Source: Clostridia bacterium (GTDB taxonomy: Bacteria; Bacillota; Clostridia; Christensenellales; Borkfalkiaceae). Taken from it: a stretch of 42,630 nucleotides of DNA. The notes below the pieces were generated by a model. That model was not told the DNA's origin. It did not search any database and worked only from the letters and a program-made list of their open reading frames with translations. The stretch is from contig JAFUKM010000008.1 of assembly GCA_017473605.1 (NCBI GenBank), positions 90,881 to 133,510 on the forward strand, read 5' to 3'. Of the stretch, positions 1-7,339 are shown piece by piece. The position numbers and the translations under genes are program-made. Numbering within the stretch: the first letter of the stretch is position 1; each line of letters starts with the position of its first letter.

Positions 1-1
1 A

Positions 2-862
2 TTTGACGTTATTACCGATTCGGGATGCGATATGCCCGAAAGCTACCTTCAAGAAAACGGAGTCGTTTGCGTAAAGCTGGGCTTTACGATGAACGGCGTG
101 AATTACGAAGGGGAAGACGGGGAGTATATCGACGAAAAATCCTTTTATCAACAGCTTCGAGACGGTGCTATGCCGACGACCTATCAGGTAACGGCGGAAA
201 CGGCGAAATCGTATATGGAGCAAAGCGTTTGCCAAGGCAAGGACTTGCTCGTGATTGCCTTTTCGGGCGCATTATCGGGTACGGCGGGGAGCTTTGCCGT
301 CGCCGCCAAACAGCTATTGGAAGAATACCCCGAAAGAAAGATTTTCGTAATCGATTCGTTATGCGCGTCGATGGGGCAAGGGCTGTTGCTCGATTACGCG
401 CTCAAATATGCGGAAACGGGCGTGGGCGTAGAAGAAACGGCGCGATACGTCGAAGGGTTGAAGCCGCATATTTGCCATCATTTCACGGTGGATAATCTTT
501 TCCATTTGAAACGGGGCGGAAGAGTATCGGGCGCAACGGCAATCGTTGGGTCGATACTCAAAATTAAGCCGATTATGCACGTGGACGACCAAGGAAAACT
601 GACGGCGGTTGGCAAGACGATTGGACGGAAAAAATCGCTGAATACCCTTGTGGAGAATATGTTTGCGGCAAAGGATATGGACGAAACCGACCCCGTGTTT
701 ATCAGCCACGGGGATTGTATGGAAGACGTGGAATACGTGAAAGGACTGATTGTAGAACGTATGCCCAACGTCCGTATCACCGTCAATTACGTGGGCGCTG
801 TCATAGGCGCGCACTCGGGCGTGGGTACGCTCGCTATCTTTCATAAAGGAAAAAACAGGTAA
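2..862 (+). CDS. DegV family fatty-acid-binding protein (5' end outside window)
   Basis: The reading frame is open from base 2, so the start codon lies upstream. The visible protein begins FDVITDSGCDMP, the usual DegV opening in which the TDS motif contacts the bound lipid. DegV/FakB proteins bind a fatty acid and present it to the kinase FakA for phosphorylation in the cytosol. A later stretch, VDNLFHLKRGGRVSGA followed by KIKPIMHVDDQGKL, matches the conserved second half of the family. About 286 residues are present, so only a few are missing. No fakA is visible, and many Firmicutes carry several scattered DegV paralogues, so the ligand and partner cannot be assigned. The family call is secure. 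Confidence 0.93.
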   Translation, partial: FDVITDSGCDMPESYLQENGVVCVKLGFTMNGVNYEGEDGEYIDEKSFYQQLRDGAMPTTYQVTAETAKSYMEQSVCQGKDLLVIAFSGALSGTAGSFAVAAKQLLEEYPERKIFVIDSLCASMGQGLLLDYALKYAETGVGVEETARYVEGLKPHICHHFTVDNLFHLKRGGRVSGATAIVGSILKIKPIMHVDDQGKLTAVGKTIGRKKSLNTLVENMFAAKDMDETDPVFISHGDCMEDVEYVKGLIVERMPNVRITVNYVGAVIGAHSGVGTLAIFHKGKNR

Positions 863-866
863 AGAG

Positions 867-896
867 AAACCGCTTGGTAGATTGCCAAGCGGTTTT
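867..896. terminator. Bidirectional intrinsic terminator between degV and trmO
   Basis: AAACCGCTTGG and CCAAGCGGTTT form an 11-bp stem round a short loop, with A-rich sequence on the left and T-rich sequence on the right. It lies between two converging genes, five bases after the degV-type stop, and can serve both directions. Confidence 0.85.
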
Positions 897-900
897 ACGT

Positions 901-1581
901 TTATACTTTTTCTATCGACGCTACCGTCAGCGTATTTGCGGTAACGGAAAATTTTACTTCGAATTCCGCAAACCGCATGCCGTAGACGCGTTCGTCGTCT
1001 TGGTAGGAAGGACGGGGGTCGTCGGCAAGACACTCGATAAGCCCGTCGCGTTTATCCTGCGGAATTTTTTGTAAAAGCGTTTCGGGGATTATCACCTGCA
1101 AACCATCGTTTTCGTGGATAGTGGCGTAACCGCCCACGGCGTCCGTTTTACAATCGGCAAACGGCAAGTACGGCTTGATATCGAAAATGGGCGTTCCGTC
1201 CAATAAATCCGCGCCCGAAACAAGCAATACGCTCCCGTCCGCCGTTTTTTCCACTTTCAAAAGCTTCACGCAGGAAAGTCCGATACGGTTGGGGCGGAAC
1301 GGGGAACGGCTGGCAAACACGCCTACGCGTTCGTTACCGCCAAGACGGGGCGGACGGACGGTGGGAGAAAATTTTTTTTCGGGCGTTTGCGAAAAGGAGA
1401 ATAACAGCCATAAATGGGAAAATCCTTCGATACCGCGCAGCGCGTCGTCGTTTCGGTATTCTTGTTCGAATACGATACGGGAAACGAGCGACGGGGCTCT
1501 GCCGCTTTGACGGGGAATTCCGAATTTTTCTTTGAAATCGTTGCGGATATAAGCAACGGGAGCAATCGTTTGTTTTTCCAT
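901..1581 (-). CDS. trmO: tRNA (adenine(37)-N6)-methyltransferase TrmO (TsaA/YaeB family)
   Basis: This 226-residue protein matches TrmO, which uses SAM to methylate N6 of t6A37 in threonine tRNAs. The N-terminal EKFGIPRQSG, the central IEGFSHLWLLF and the SPFRPNRIGLS motif are hallmarks of the TsaA beta-barrel and its SAM site. The C-terminal part, with DPRPSYQDDERVYGM, is the small domain typical of longer bacterial members. The start is placed at MEKQTIAPVAYIRNDF because family members begin a few residues before the IR.DF motif. A consensus promoter lies so close that the mRNA would begin at about the ATG, so the gene looks leaderless. It converges on the degV-type gene and shares its terminator. 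Confidence 0.93.
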   Translation of the reverse strand: MEKQTIAPVAYIRNDFKEKFGIPRQSGRAPSLVSRIVFEQEYRNDDALRGIEGFSHLWLLFSFSQTPEKKFSPTVRPPRLGGNERVGVFASRSPFRPNRIGLSCVKLLKVEKTADGSVLLVSGADLLDGTPIFDIKPYLPFADCKTDAVGGYATIHENDGLQVIIPETLLQKIPQDKRDGLIECLADDPRPSYQDDERVYGMRFAEFEVKFSVTANTLTVASIEKV

Positions 1582-1587
1582 ATCCGT

Positions 1588-1616
1588 ATTATAATTCTTT
1601 CCCGATTTTTTGTCAA
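1588..1616 (-). promoter_or_regulatory. Consensus sigma-A promoter of trmO
   Basis: On the minus strand a perfect TTGACA (1611-1616) and a perfect TATAAT (1588-1593) are separated by exactly 17 bp. The -10 box ends only 6 nt before the trmO ATG, so the predicted transcript has essentially no 5' leader. Confidence 0.8.
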
Positions 1617-1660
1617 GCAGAAAAAAAAGGAGAAATATGCGTAAACGCCCCTTAAAATTC

Positions 1661-1689
1661 TTGAAAAAAGTTGTTACGAGTAGTATAAT
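1661..1689 (+). promoter_or_regulatory. Sigma-A promoter of the metF-metH operon
   Basis: TTGAAA (1661-1666) and TATAAT (1684-1689) are separated by 17 bp. About 54 nt of AT-rich leader follow before the metF ATG. I see no SAM or cobalamin riboswitch in this short leader. Confidence 0.75.
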
Positions 1690-1743
1690 ATAATCGTTAT
1701 TATAATTGTATTATAATAATCCTTGCAAAAGAGAGAAAAAGAC

Positions 1744-2631
1744 ATGAAACTTACCGAGCTTTTCAAACAAAACAAGTATTCCCTTTCTTTCGAAGTGTTT
1801 CCGCCCAAAACGGACGACGTATACGACAGCGTGAAAACGGCAACGGAAGAAATCGCGCGGCTGAAACCTGCGTTTATGAGCGTTACTTACGGCGCGGGCG
1901 GCGGTACGAGTAAGTACACGCTGGAAATCGCCAAGAATATTAAGGCGGAATTCGGTGTTCCGTCGCTGGCGCATTTGACCTGCGTATCGTCCACCAAAGA
2001 AACGGTGCGAGAGCGAATCGCCGATATTAAAAAAGCGGGCGTACAAAACGTAATGGCGCTCCGCGGCGATATTCCCAAGGCAATGGAAAACGCAGACCGT
2101 TCGAAATGGGCGTATCAACACGCCGTGGATTTGATTGCGGACATCAAGCAAAGCGGCGGCGATTTCTGTATCGGCGGCGCGTGTTATCCCGAAGTGCACC
2201 CCGAAAGCGCGACGCAAAAGGAAGATATCGCATACTTGAAAGCCAAGGTGGACGCAGGATGTGATTTTTTAACCACGCAAATGTTCTTCGATAACAACCT
2301 TTTGTATAATTTCTTATATAAAATCCGTCAGGCGGGCATTACCGTACCCGTTATTCCCGGCATTATGCCGATTACCAACGCCAATCAGGTGGAACGGGCT
2401 ATCAAGCTGTCGGGTTCGTTTATGCCGCAACGTTTCAAATCGCTCGTTGATAAGTTCGGCAACGACCCTGCGGCGATGAAACAGGCGGGAATTGCGTACG
2501 CCACCGACCAAATTATCGATTTGTATGCAAACGGCATTTATAACGTGCACGTATATTCTATGAATAAACCGGACGTGGCGGCAAAAATTCAAAGCAATCT
2601 CTCGGATATTTTAGGGAAAAATGCTGAATAA
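1744..2631 (+). CDS. metF: Methylenetetrahydrofolate reductase (MetF)
   Basis: MetF reduces 5,10-methylene-THF to 5-methyl-THF, the methyl donor for methionine synthase. The 295-residue length and the motifs SFEVFPPK near the N-terminus (catalytic Glu), SVTYGAGGG, LTCV, ALRGD and FFTTQMFFD-like TTQMFFDN all fit this FAD-binding TIM-barrel family. The start is the ATG at 1744, behind a purine-rich GAGAGAAAAAG stretch. An upstream TTG at 1723 is in frame but would add residues not found in the family. The gene overlaps the next start by 11 nt and heads a three-gene unit with the MetH activation protein and metH, so folate methyl supply and methionine synthesis are co-expressed. Confidence 0.96.
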   Translation: MKLTELFKQNKYSLSFEVFPPKTDDVYDSVKTATEEIARLKPAFMSVTYGAGGGTSKYTLEIAKNIKAEFGVPSLAHLTCVSSTKETVRERIADIKKAGVQNVMALRGDIPKAMENADRSKWAYQHAVDLIADIKQSGGDFCIGGACYPEVHPESATQKEDIAYLKAKVDAGCDFLTTQMFFDNNLLYNFLYKIRQAGITVPVIPGIMPITNANQVERAIKLSGSFMPQRFKSLVDKFGNDPAAMKQAGIAYATDQIIDLYANGIYNVHVYSMNKPDVAAKIQSNLSDILGKNAE

Positions 2632-3274
2632 AGTCTTTGTGAAAACGTATGCGCCGACGGCGGTGGACGAAAGAGAAGTTTTGCGGTACGCAGGGTATCG
2701 GGGCGAGATTTCCGCGCAAATCCAAAACGTATTGAGCGAATCCGTCAAAGAAAGCGAAAACGCTTTTTCTTATCGGGTTTGCTATTTAGCCACGACGGCA
2801 AAAAACCTCCTCGATAAATGGCAGGATGGCGGAAATTTGCTTTGCGCGCGCTTACAAGACGCGCAGTACGCTATCGTGTTTGCGGCGACGGTGGGGTTGG
2901 CGATAGACAGGCTGATTTTGAAAGAAGAAAGCGTTTCCCCCACGAAAGCGTTGTTATTGCAAGCGCTGGGCGCAGAGCGTATCGAAAGCCTTTGCGACGC
3001 GTTTTGTAACGAGTTGAAAACGGAGTGCGAAAAAAAAGGGTATTTTACGGGCGTAAGATTTAGCGCAGGCTACGGCGATTTTCCTTTGGAAAAACAAAAG
3101 GATATTTTCGCGATGCTATCGCCCGAAAAGACGATAGGGCTGACGCTCAACGACAGTTTATTGATGTCGCCGACGAAATCGGTAACGGCAATTATTCCGA
3201 TAGGGAAGAAAGCGGAAAACCTTGCGCGCGGTTGCGCCGTTTGTAATAAAAAAGACTGTCAATATAAAAAGTGA
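2621..3274 (+). CDS. Vitamin B12-dependent methionine synthase activation-domain protein
   Basis: This 217-residue protein corresponds to the C-terminal activation (AdoMet-binding) domain of MetH, encoded here as a free-standing gene. It is expected to help reductively remethylate the inactive cob(II)alamin of MetH using SAM. RFSAGYGDFPLEKQ, then IGLTLNDSLLMSPTKSV, then a closing Cys-rich tail (CAVCNKKDC) are typical. Its presence explains why the downstream MetH ends after the cobalamin domain. The ATG lies inside the end of metF (ATGCTGAATAA overlap), which implies translational coupling. The stop region GTGAAGTT is the reverse complement of the AACTTCAC unit repeated just downstream. Confidence 0.9.
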   Translation: MLNKVFVKTYAPTAVDEREVLRYAGYRGEISAQIQNVLSESVKESENAFSYRVCYLATTAKNLLDKWQDGGNLLCARLQDAQYAIVFAATVGLAIDRLILKEESVSPTKALLLQALGAERIESLCDAFCNELKTECEKKGYFTGVRFSAGYGDFPLEKQKDIFAMLSPEKTIGLTLNDSLLMSPTKSVTAIIPIGKKAENLARGCAVCNKKDCQYKK

Positions 3275-3331
3275 AGTTTTTGCCCGTTTCACGGACAAAA
3301 AGTTAATGTTAATATTTATAACTGCCATAAC

Positions 3332-3415
3332 TGCAACCAAAGGTTGCAACTTCACTTCGGCGTAGCCGAAACTTCACGACGCAGTAACTTCACTTTGACA
3401 AAGTTAAAACTTCAC
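3332..3415 (+). repeat. AACTTCAC/hairpin repeat array upstream of metH
   Basis: Four direct copies of AACTTCAC occur at 3348, 3370, 3386 and 3408, and one inverted copy (GTGAAGTT) lies at 3271. The sequence between copies is mostly small perfect palindromes: TGCAACC-AAA-GGTTGCA, TTCGGC-GTA-GCCGAA and ACTTTG-A-CAAAGT. The last copy ends exactly 14 nt before the metH ATG, as in the second array before argD. The array occupies nearly all of the metH upstream gap. Confidence 0.85.
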
Positions 3416-3429
3416 TCAAAAGGTAAACT

Positions 3430-5832
3430 ATGGACGTTAGAACGTATTTACAACAAAATACCGTATATTTGGACGGCGGAACGGGAACGCTTTTGCAAGA
3501 AGCGGGTTTGCCCCTTGGCGAGCTTCCCGAACGTTGGAACGTAACGCACGCGGACGAGCTTGTCAAAATCCACCGCGCGTATTTTCAGGCGGGAAGCAAT
3601 ATCGTTTGCGCCAACACTTTCGGCGCGAACGCGTTGAAATTTACGGAAACGGAATTGGAAGAAGTGATTTGCGCGGCAATCGCCAACGTACGCACGGCGA
3701 TGACGGATACGGAGAAACAATGGGTTGCCTTGGATATAGGTCCTTTGGGGAAACTGTTAAAACCGTACGGCGATTTTGCGTTTGAAGAAGCGGTGGAAAC
3801 GTTTGCGAAAACGGTAAAGCTCGGCGTCAAATACGGGGCGGATTTGATTTTTATCGAAACGATGAGCGACAGCTACGAAACGAAAGCGGCGGTGCTTGCC
3901 GCAAAAGAAAACGCCGATTTGCCCGTGTTCGTGTCCTGCGCTTATGGAAGCGATTGCAAGCTGATGACGGGGGCAAGTCCCGAAGCGATGGTCGCTATGC
4001 TCGAAGGGTTGGGCGTGGACGCGCTCGGCGCAAACTGCTCGCTTGGACCTAAACAGCTTAAAGAGGCGGTAAGCCGCTTGCTAGCCGTTTCTTCGTTGCC
4101 TGTAATCGTAAAACCCAACGCAGGACTTCCGCGCGTGGAAAATAATAAGACGGTATACGATTGCGAAGCGACGGAGTTTGCGGAAAGTATGGCGGAATTT
4201 GCGCGTATGGGAGCAAGAGCGCTGGGCGGTTGTTGCGGCACTACGCCAAACTATATCGCGGAAACGGTAAAGGCGACGAAGGGATTTACGCCCGCGCCGT
4301 TGACGGAGAAGAATATCACGTGGGTGTCTTCGTATACGCACGCGGTGACGTTCGATATCCCGCTTATCATCGGTGAACGGATTAACCCCACGGGTAAAAA
4401 GCGTTTCAAACAGGCGCTTTTGGACGGGGATAAGGATTACGCGTTAAATGAAGCGATAACGCAAAAGGAAAACGGCGCGCATGTGCTCGACGTCAACGTC
4501 GGTTTGCCGGGAATAGACGAGGCGGCAACCCTGCAAAGCTATGTGGAGAGTATTCAAGCGGTGGTGGATTTGCCCTTGCAAATCGACACTTCTTCGTTGG
4601 CGGCGTTGGAGCGCGCGCTTCGCGTATATAACGGCAAACCGCTCGTAAACTCGGTCAACGGTAAAAAAGAGAGTATGGAAAGCGTATTTCCGCTCGTAAA
4701 AAAATACGGCGGCGCGGTGGTGGCGCTTACCTTGGACGAAAACGGAATTCCCGATACTTGGGAAGGACGGGCGGCAATCGCGGAAAAGATTATTTTAGAA
4801 GCGGAAAAATACGGGATTGCGAAAAAGGATATTTTTATCGATACGCTGACGACGTCTATCGCAACGGATAAACGGGCGGCGGAAACGACGCTTAAAGCCT
4901 TGCGCTATTGCAAAGAAACGCTCGGCGTACATACCACGCTCGGCGTATCCAACGTATCGTTCGGATTGCCTTCGCGCGAAACGGTTAATTCCACGTTTTT
5001 TGCATGCGCTTTGCAAAACGGTCTTTCGGGCGCGATTATCAACCCTTCGTCTTTGGAAATGCAAAAAGTGTATAAGAGCTTTTGCGCACTTTGCGGAGCG
5101 GACGAAGGCTGCGGAGAATATATTTGCTTCGCTACCGAAGTTTTGCCTAACGTAACGACGTCGGTTGCGCCCATGGCGCAAAAGACGGAAAAAGCGGAAG
5201 GTTCGCCCCTGTTCACGGCGATAGCCGACGGACGGAAAGAAGCGGCGGAAACGGCTTGCCAAGCTTTGCTGGCGAAAAAAACGCCGCTCGATATCGTGAA
5301 CGGAGAAATCGTACCTGCGCTCGATTTCGTAGGTAGAGCGTACGAGGAAAAACGCGCGTATCTTCCTCAGCTTTTGATGAGCGCGGAAGCGGCGAAATCG
5401 GCGTTTGAACAAATCCGTTTGCACCTTTTGCAAAAGGGGGAAACGCAGGAAAAGAAATGTAAATTCGTCATCGCTACCGTACACGGCGATATTCACGATA
5501 TCGGCAAAAATATCGTGAAAACGCTGCTTGAAAATTACGGCTTCGATACGGTGGATTTGGGGCGCGACGTACCGCCCGAAACGGTGGTGGAAGCGGTGAT
5601 AAAACACCGCGCTCCGCTCGTTGGGCTTTCGGCGCTTATGACGACGACGCTGCCGTCGATGGAAGAAACGGTCAAGCTTCTCAAAGAAAAAGCGCCCTGG
5701 TGCAAAATCGTCGTGGGCGGCGCGGTGTTAAATCAAGAGTACGCCAAGAGTATCGGCGCGGACGCGTACGCCAAAGACGGTATGGAAACGGTGCGTTACG
5801 CCGAAAGGATTTTCGATTTTATGCAAAAATAA
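3430..5832 (+). CDS. metH: Cobalamin-dependent methionine synthase MetH (without activation domain)
   Basis: MetH moves the methyl group of 5-methyl-THF through cobalamin to homocysteine. The 800 residues hold, in order, the homocysteine-binding domain (about 1-290, with zinc ligands in GANCSLGP and GGCCGTTP), the pterin-binding domain (about 310-570, with IIGERINPTGKK and DVNVGLPGIDE), the four-helix cap (about 590-670) and the Rossmann B12 domain with DIHDIGKNIV, whose His is the lower cobalt ligand. The protein stops there, whereas E. coli MetH carries about 330 further residues. The missing activation function is supplied by the gene just upstream. The ribosome site is a weak AGGT within the repeat-derived leader. 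Confidence 0.96.
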   Translation: MDVRTYLQQNTVYLDGGTGTLLQEAGLPLGELPERWNVTHADELVKIHRAYFQAGSNIVCANTFGANALKFTETELEEVICAAIANVRTAMTDTEKQWVALDIGPLGKLLKPYGDFAFEEAVETFAKTVKLGVKYGADLIFIETMSDSYETKAAVLAAKENADLPVFVSCAYGSDCKLMTGASPEAMVAMLEGLGVDALGANCSLGPKQLKEAVSRLLAVSSLPVIVKPNAGLPRVENNKTVYDCEATEFAESMAEFARMGARALGGCCGTTPNYIAETVKATKGFTPAPLTEKNITWVSSYTHAVTFDIPLIIGERINPTGKKRFKQALLDGDKDYALNEAITQKENGAHVLDVNVGLPGIDEAATLQSYVESIQAVVDLPLQIDTSSLAALERALRVYNGKPLVNSVNGKKESMESVFPLVKKYGGAVVALTLDENGIPDTWEGRAAIAEKIILEAEKYGIAKKDIFIDTLTTSIATDKRAAETTLKALRYCKETLGVHTTLGVSNVSFGLPSRETVNSTFFACALQNGLSGAIINPSSLEMQKVYKSFCALCGADEGCGEYICFATEVLPNVTTSVAPMAQKTEKAEGSPLFTAIADGRKEAAETACQALLAKKTPLDIVNGEIVPALDFVGRAYEEKRAYLPQLLMSAEAAKSAFEQIRLHLLQKGETQEKKCKFVIATVHGDIHDIGKNIVKTLLENYGFDTVDLGRDVPPETVVEAVIKHRAPLVGLSALMTTTLPSMEETVKLLKEKAPWCKIVVGGAVLNQEYAKSIGADAYAKDGMETVRYAERIFDFMQK

Positions 5833-5914
5833 GATTTTATTCAATATTTTATACATTTATACGCAATATTCGTAAAATATTCAAAATTTTATTATAATAA
5901 ATGCATAAAAAGGT

Positions 5915-5943
5915 TTGACAACGGCGTGTATAGGGTGTAAAAT
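5915..5943 (+). promoter_or_regulatory. Sigma-A promoter of the arginine operon
   Basis: A perfect TTGACA (5915-5920) and a near-consensus TAAAAT (5938-5943) are spaced by 17 bp. This is the only strong promoter visible before the argG-to-DUF1653 gene run. No T-box or other long leader structure follows. Confidence 0.8.
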
Positions 5944-5946
5944 AAA

Positions 5947-5960
5947 TGTATAAATATGCA
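5947..5960. promoter_or_regulatory. Candidate ArgR operator (ARG box)
   Basis: TGTATAAATATGCA is a 14-bp near-palindrome that fits the ARG-box pattern TGnATAwwwATnCA. It begins 3 bp after the -10 box, over the expected transcription start, where a bound repressor would block initiation. ArgR is not encoded in the window. The call rests on motif shape and position only. Confidence 0.55.
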
Positions 5961-6019
5961 ACCGATGCCTATCGGCTGAATAAAAAAGAAAAAACAAACT
6001 TTTCAAGGAGAAAAAGAAA

Positions 6020-7246
6020 ATGGATAAAAAAGACATCAAAAAAGTAGTGCTTGCCTATTCGGGCGGTTTGGATACCTCGATTATTATTCCCTGGCTTAAA
6101 GAGAATTACAACAACTGCGAAGTTATCGCGGTGAGCGGTAACGTCGGTCAAGCGGACGAATTGGACGGCTTGGAAGAAAAGGCGCTCAAAACGGGCGCGT
6201 CGAAATTGTACGTAGAAGATTTGACGGACGAATTCGTGGACGAATACGTAATTCCCACGATGATGGCTGGGGCGAAATACGAGGAATACTTGCTCGGCAC
6301 GTCGTTTGCCCGTCCCGTTATTGCAAAGCGTATCGTTGAGATTGCGAAGAAAGAAGGCGCGGACGCGATTTGCCACGGCTGTACGGGTAAAGGGAACGAC
6401 CAAGTCCGTTTCGAGCTCACGATTAAGGCGTTTGCGCCCGATATGACGATTATCGCGCCTTGGAGAGAATGGTCGATTAAATCGCGTGAAGAAGAAATCG
6501 AATACGCCGAAGCGCACAACGTGCCTTTGAAGATTAACCGCGAAACGAACTATTCCAAGGATAAGAACCTTTGGCATTTGAGCCACGAAGGTTTGGATTT
6601 GGAAGACGCGGGCAACGAACCGTTGTACGAAAAGGAAGGCTTTTTGGAAATGGGCGTATCGCCTTTGCAAGCTCCCGATAAACCCACGTATATCACGCTC
6701 GATTTCGAAAAGGGCAAACCCGTAGCGCTCGACGGCAAAAAGATGAGCGCGAAAGAGATTATCCTTGCGCTCAACAAAGTGGGCGGCGAAAACGGTATCG
6801 GTCTTTTGGATATCGTAGAAAACCGTTTGGTAGGTATGAAGTGTCGCGGCGTATACGAAACGCCGGGCGGCGAAATCTTGTATGCGGCGCACGCGTATTT
6901 GGAAACGCTTTGCTTGGATAAATACACGATGCACAAAAAGCAAGAACTTTCCGTATGCTTTGCGGAACTCGTTTACAACGGACAATGGTTCACGCCTTTA
7001 AGAGAAGCGCTTTCCGCGTTCGTGGATAAAACGCAAGAAACGGTTACGGGTAAAGTTCGTTTGAAACTGTATAAAGGCAATATCATCAAGGCGGGCGCTT
7101 GGAGCGATTATTCGTTGTATTCGGAAGAAATCGCAACCTTCGGCGAAGACCACGTATATAACCAAGCGGACGCAACCGGCTTTATCAACCTGTTCGGTTT
7201 GCCTATCAAGGTGCAAGCGGAAGTCAACCAAAAGAACAATAAGTAA
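6020..7246 (+). CDS. argG: Argininosuccinate synthase
   Basis: ArgG joins citrulline and aspartate using ATP to give argininosuccinate. The 408-residue length is normal. The N-terminal [15 protein letters not shown] is the ATP pyrophosphatase loop. [13 protein letters not shown] and the [19 protein letters not shown] segment are family signatures. The ATG at 6020 follows AAGGAG at good spacing. The gene is first in the arginine operon, directly behind the promoter and candidate ArgR site. No fusion or truncation is seen. Confidence 0.97.
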   Translation: MDKKDIKKVVLAYSGGLDTSIIIPWLKENYNNCEVIAVSGNVGQADELDGLEEKALKTGASKLYVEDLTDEFVDEYVIPTMMAGAKYEEYLLGTSFARPVIAKRIVEIAKKEGADAICHGCTGKGNDQVRFELTIKAFAPDMTIIAPWREWSIKSREEEIEYAEAHNVPLKINRETNYSKDKNLWHLSHEGLDLEDAGNEPLYEKEGFLEMGVSPLQAPDKPTYITLDFEKGKPVALDGKKMSAKEIILALNKVGGENGIGLLDIVENRLVGMKCRGVYETPGGEILYAAHAYLETLCLDKYTMHKKQELSVCFAELVYNGQWFTPLREALSAFVDKTQETVTGKVRLKLYKGNIIKAGAWSDYSLYSEEIATFGEDHVYNQADATGFINLFGLPIKVQAEVNQKNNK

Positions 7247-7298
7247 TTTTTGCCGCAAGCAAAAATTGCAATGAAACGGAATAAAGAACGGAGAAAAA

Positions 7299-7324
7299 TT
7301 GCCTGCCGCGAAAGCGGTGGGCAA
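7299..7324 (+). promoter_or_regulatory. GNRA-tetraloop stem-loop just upstream of argH
   Basis: TTGCCTGCCGC and GCGGTGGGCAA pair over 11 bp (nine Watson-Crick pairs and two G-U pairs) round a GAAA tetraloop. The stem ends 15 nt before the chosen argH ATG and has no U-run after it, so it is not a terminator. It may tune translation or processing of the argG-argH transcript. A weaker TTTTTGC-CGCAA-GCAAAAA hairpin sits at 7247-7265. Confidence 0.5.
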
Positions 7325-7339
7325 ACTGTGTTAAAGAGT

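Noticed and set aside
359-1033. Long minus-strand open frames across real genes here and through the window (for example 25184-27109)
   Set aside because: They are Arg/His/Phe-rich mirror frames of well-identified plus-strand genes, caused by the biased codon use, with no motifs or ribosome sites.
3332-3415. CRISPR array
   Set aside because: The repeats are 8 nt with 8-14 nt palindromic spacers, far too short, and no cas genes are near.
3275-3429. Cobalamin or SAM riboswitch before metH
   Set aside because: The gap is only 155 nt and is explained by the octamer/hairpin array. No conserved B12-box or S-box cores were seen.
5833-6019. T-box leader before argG
   Set aside because: No AGGGTGG-type T-box sequence and no terminator/antiterminator pair. 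A promoter plus operator explains the gap.
7250-7339. N-terminal extension of argH
   Set aside because: The open frame upstream of 7340 encodes a basic sequence unlike ArgH and covers intergenic hairpins.
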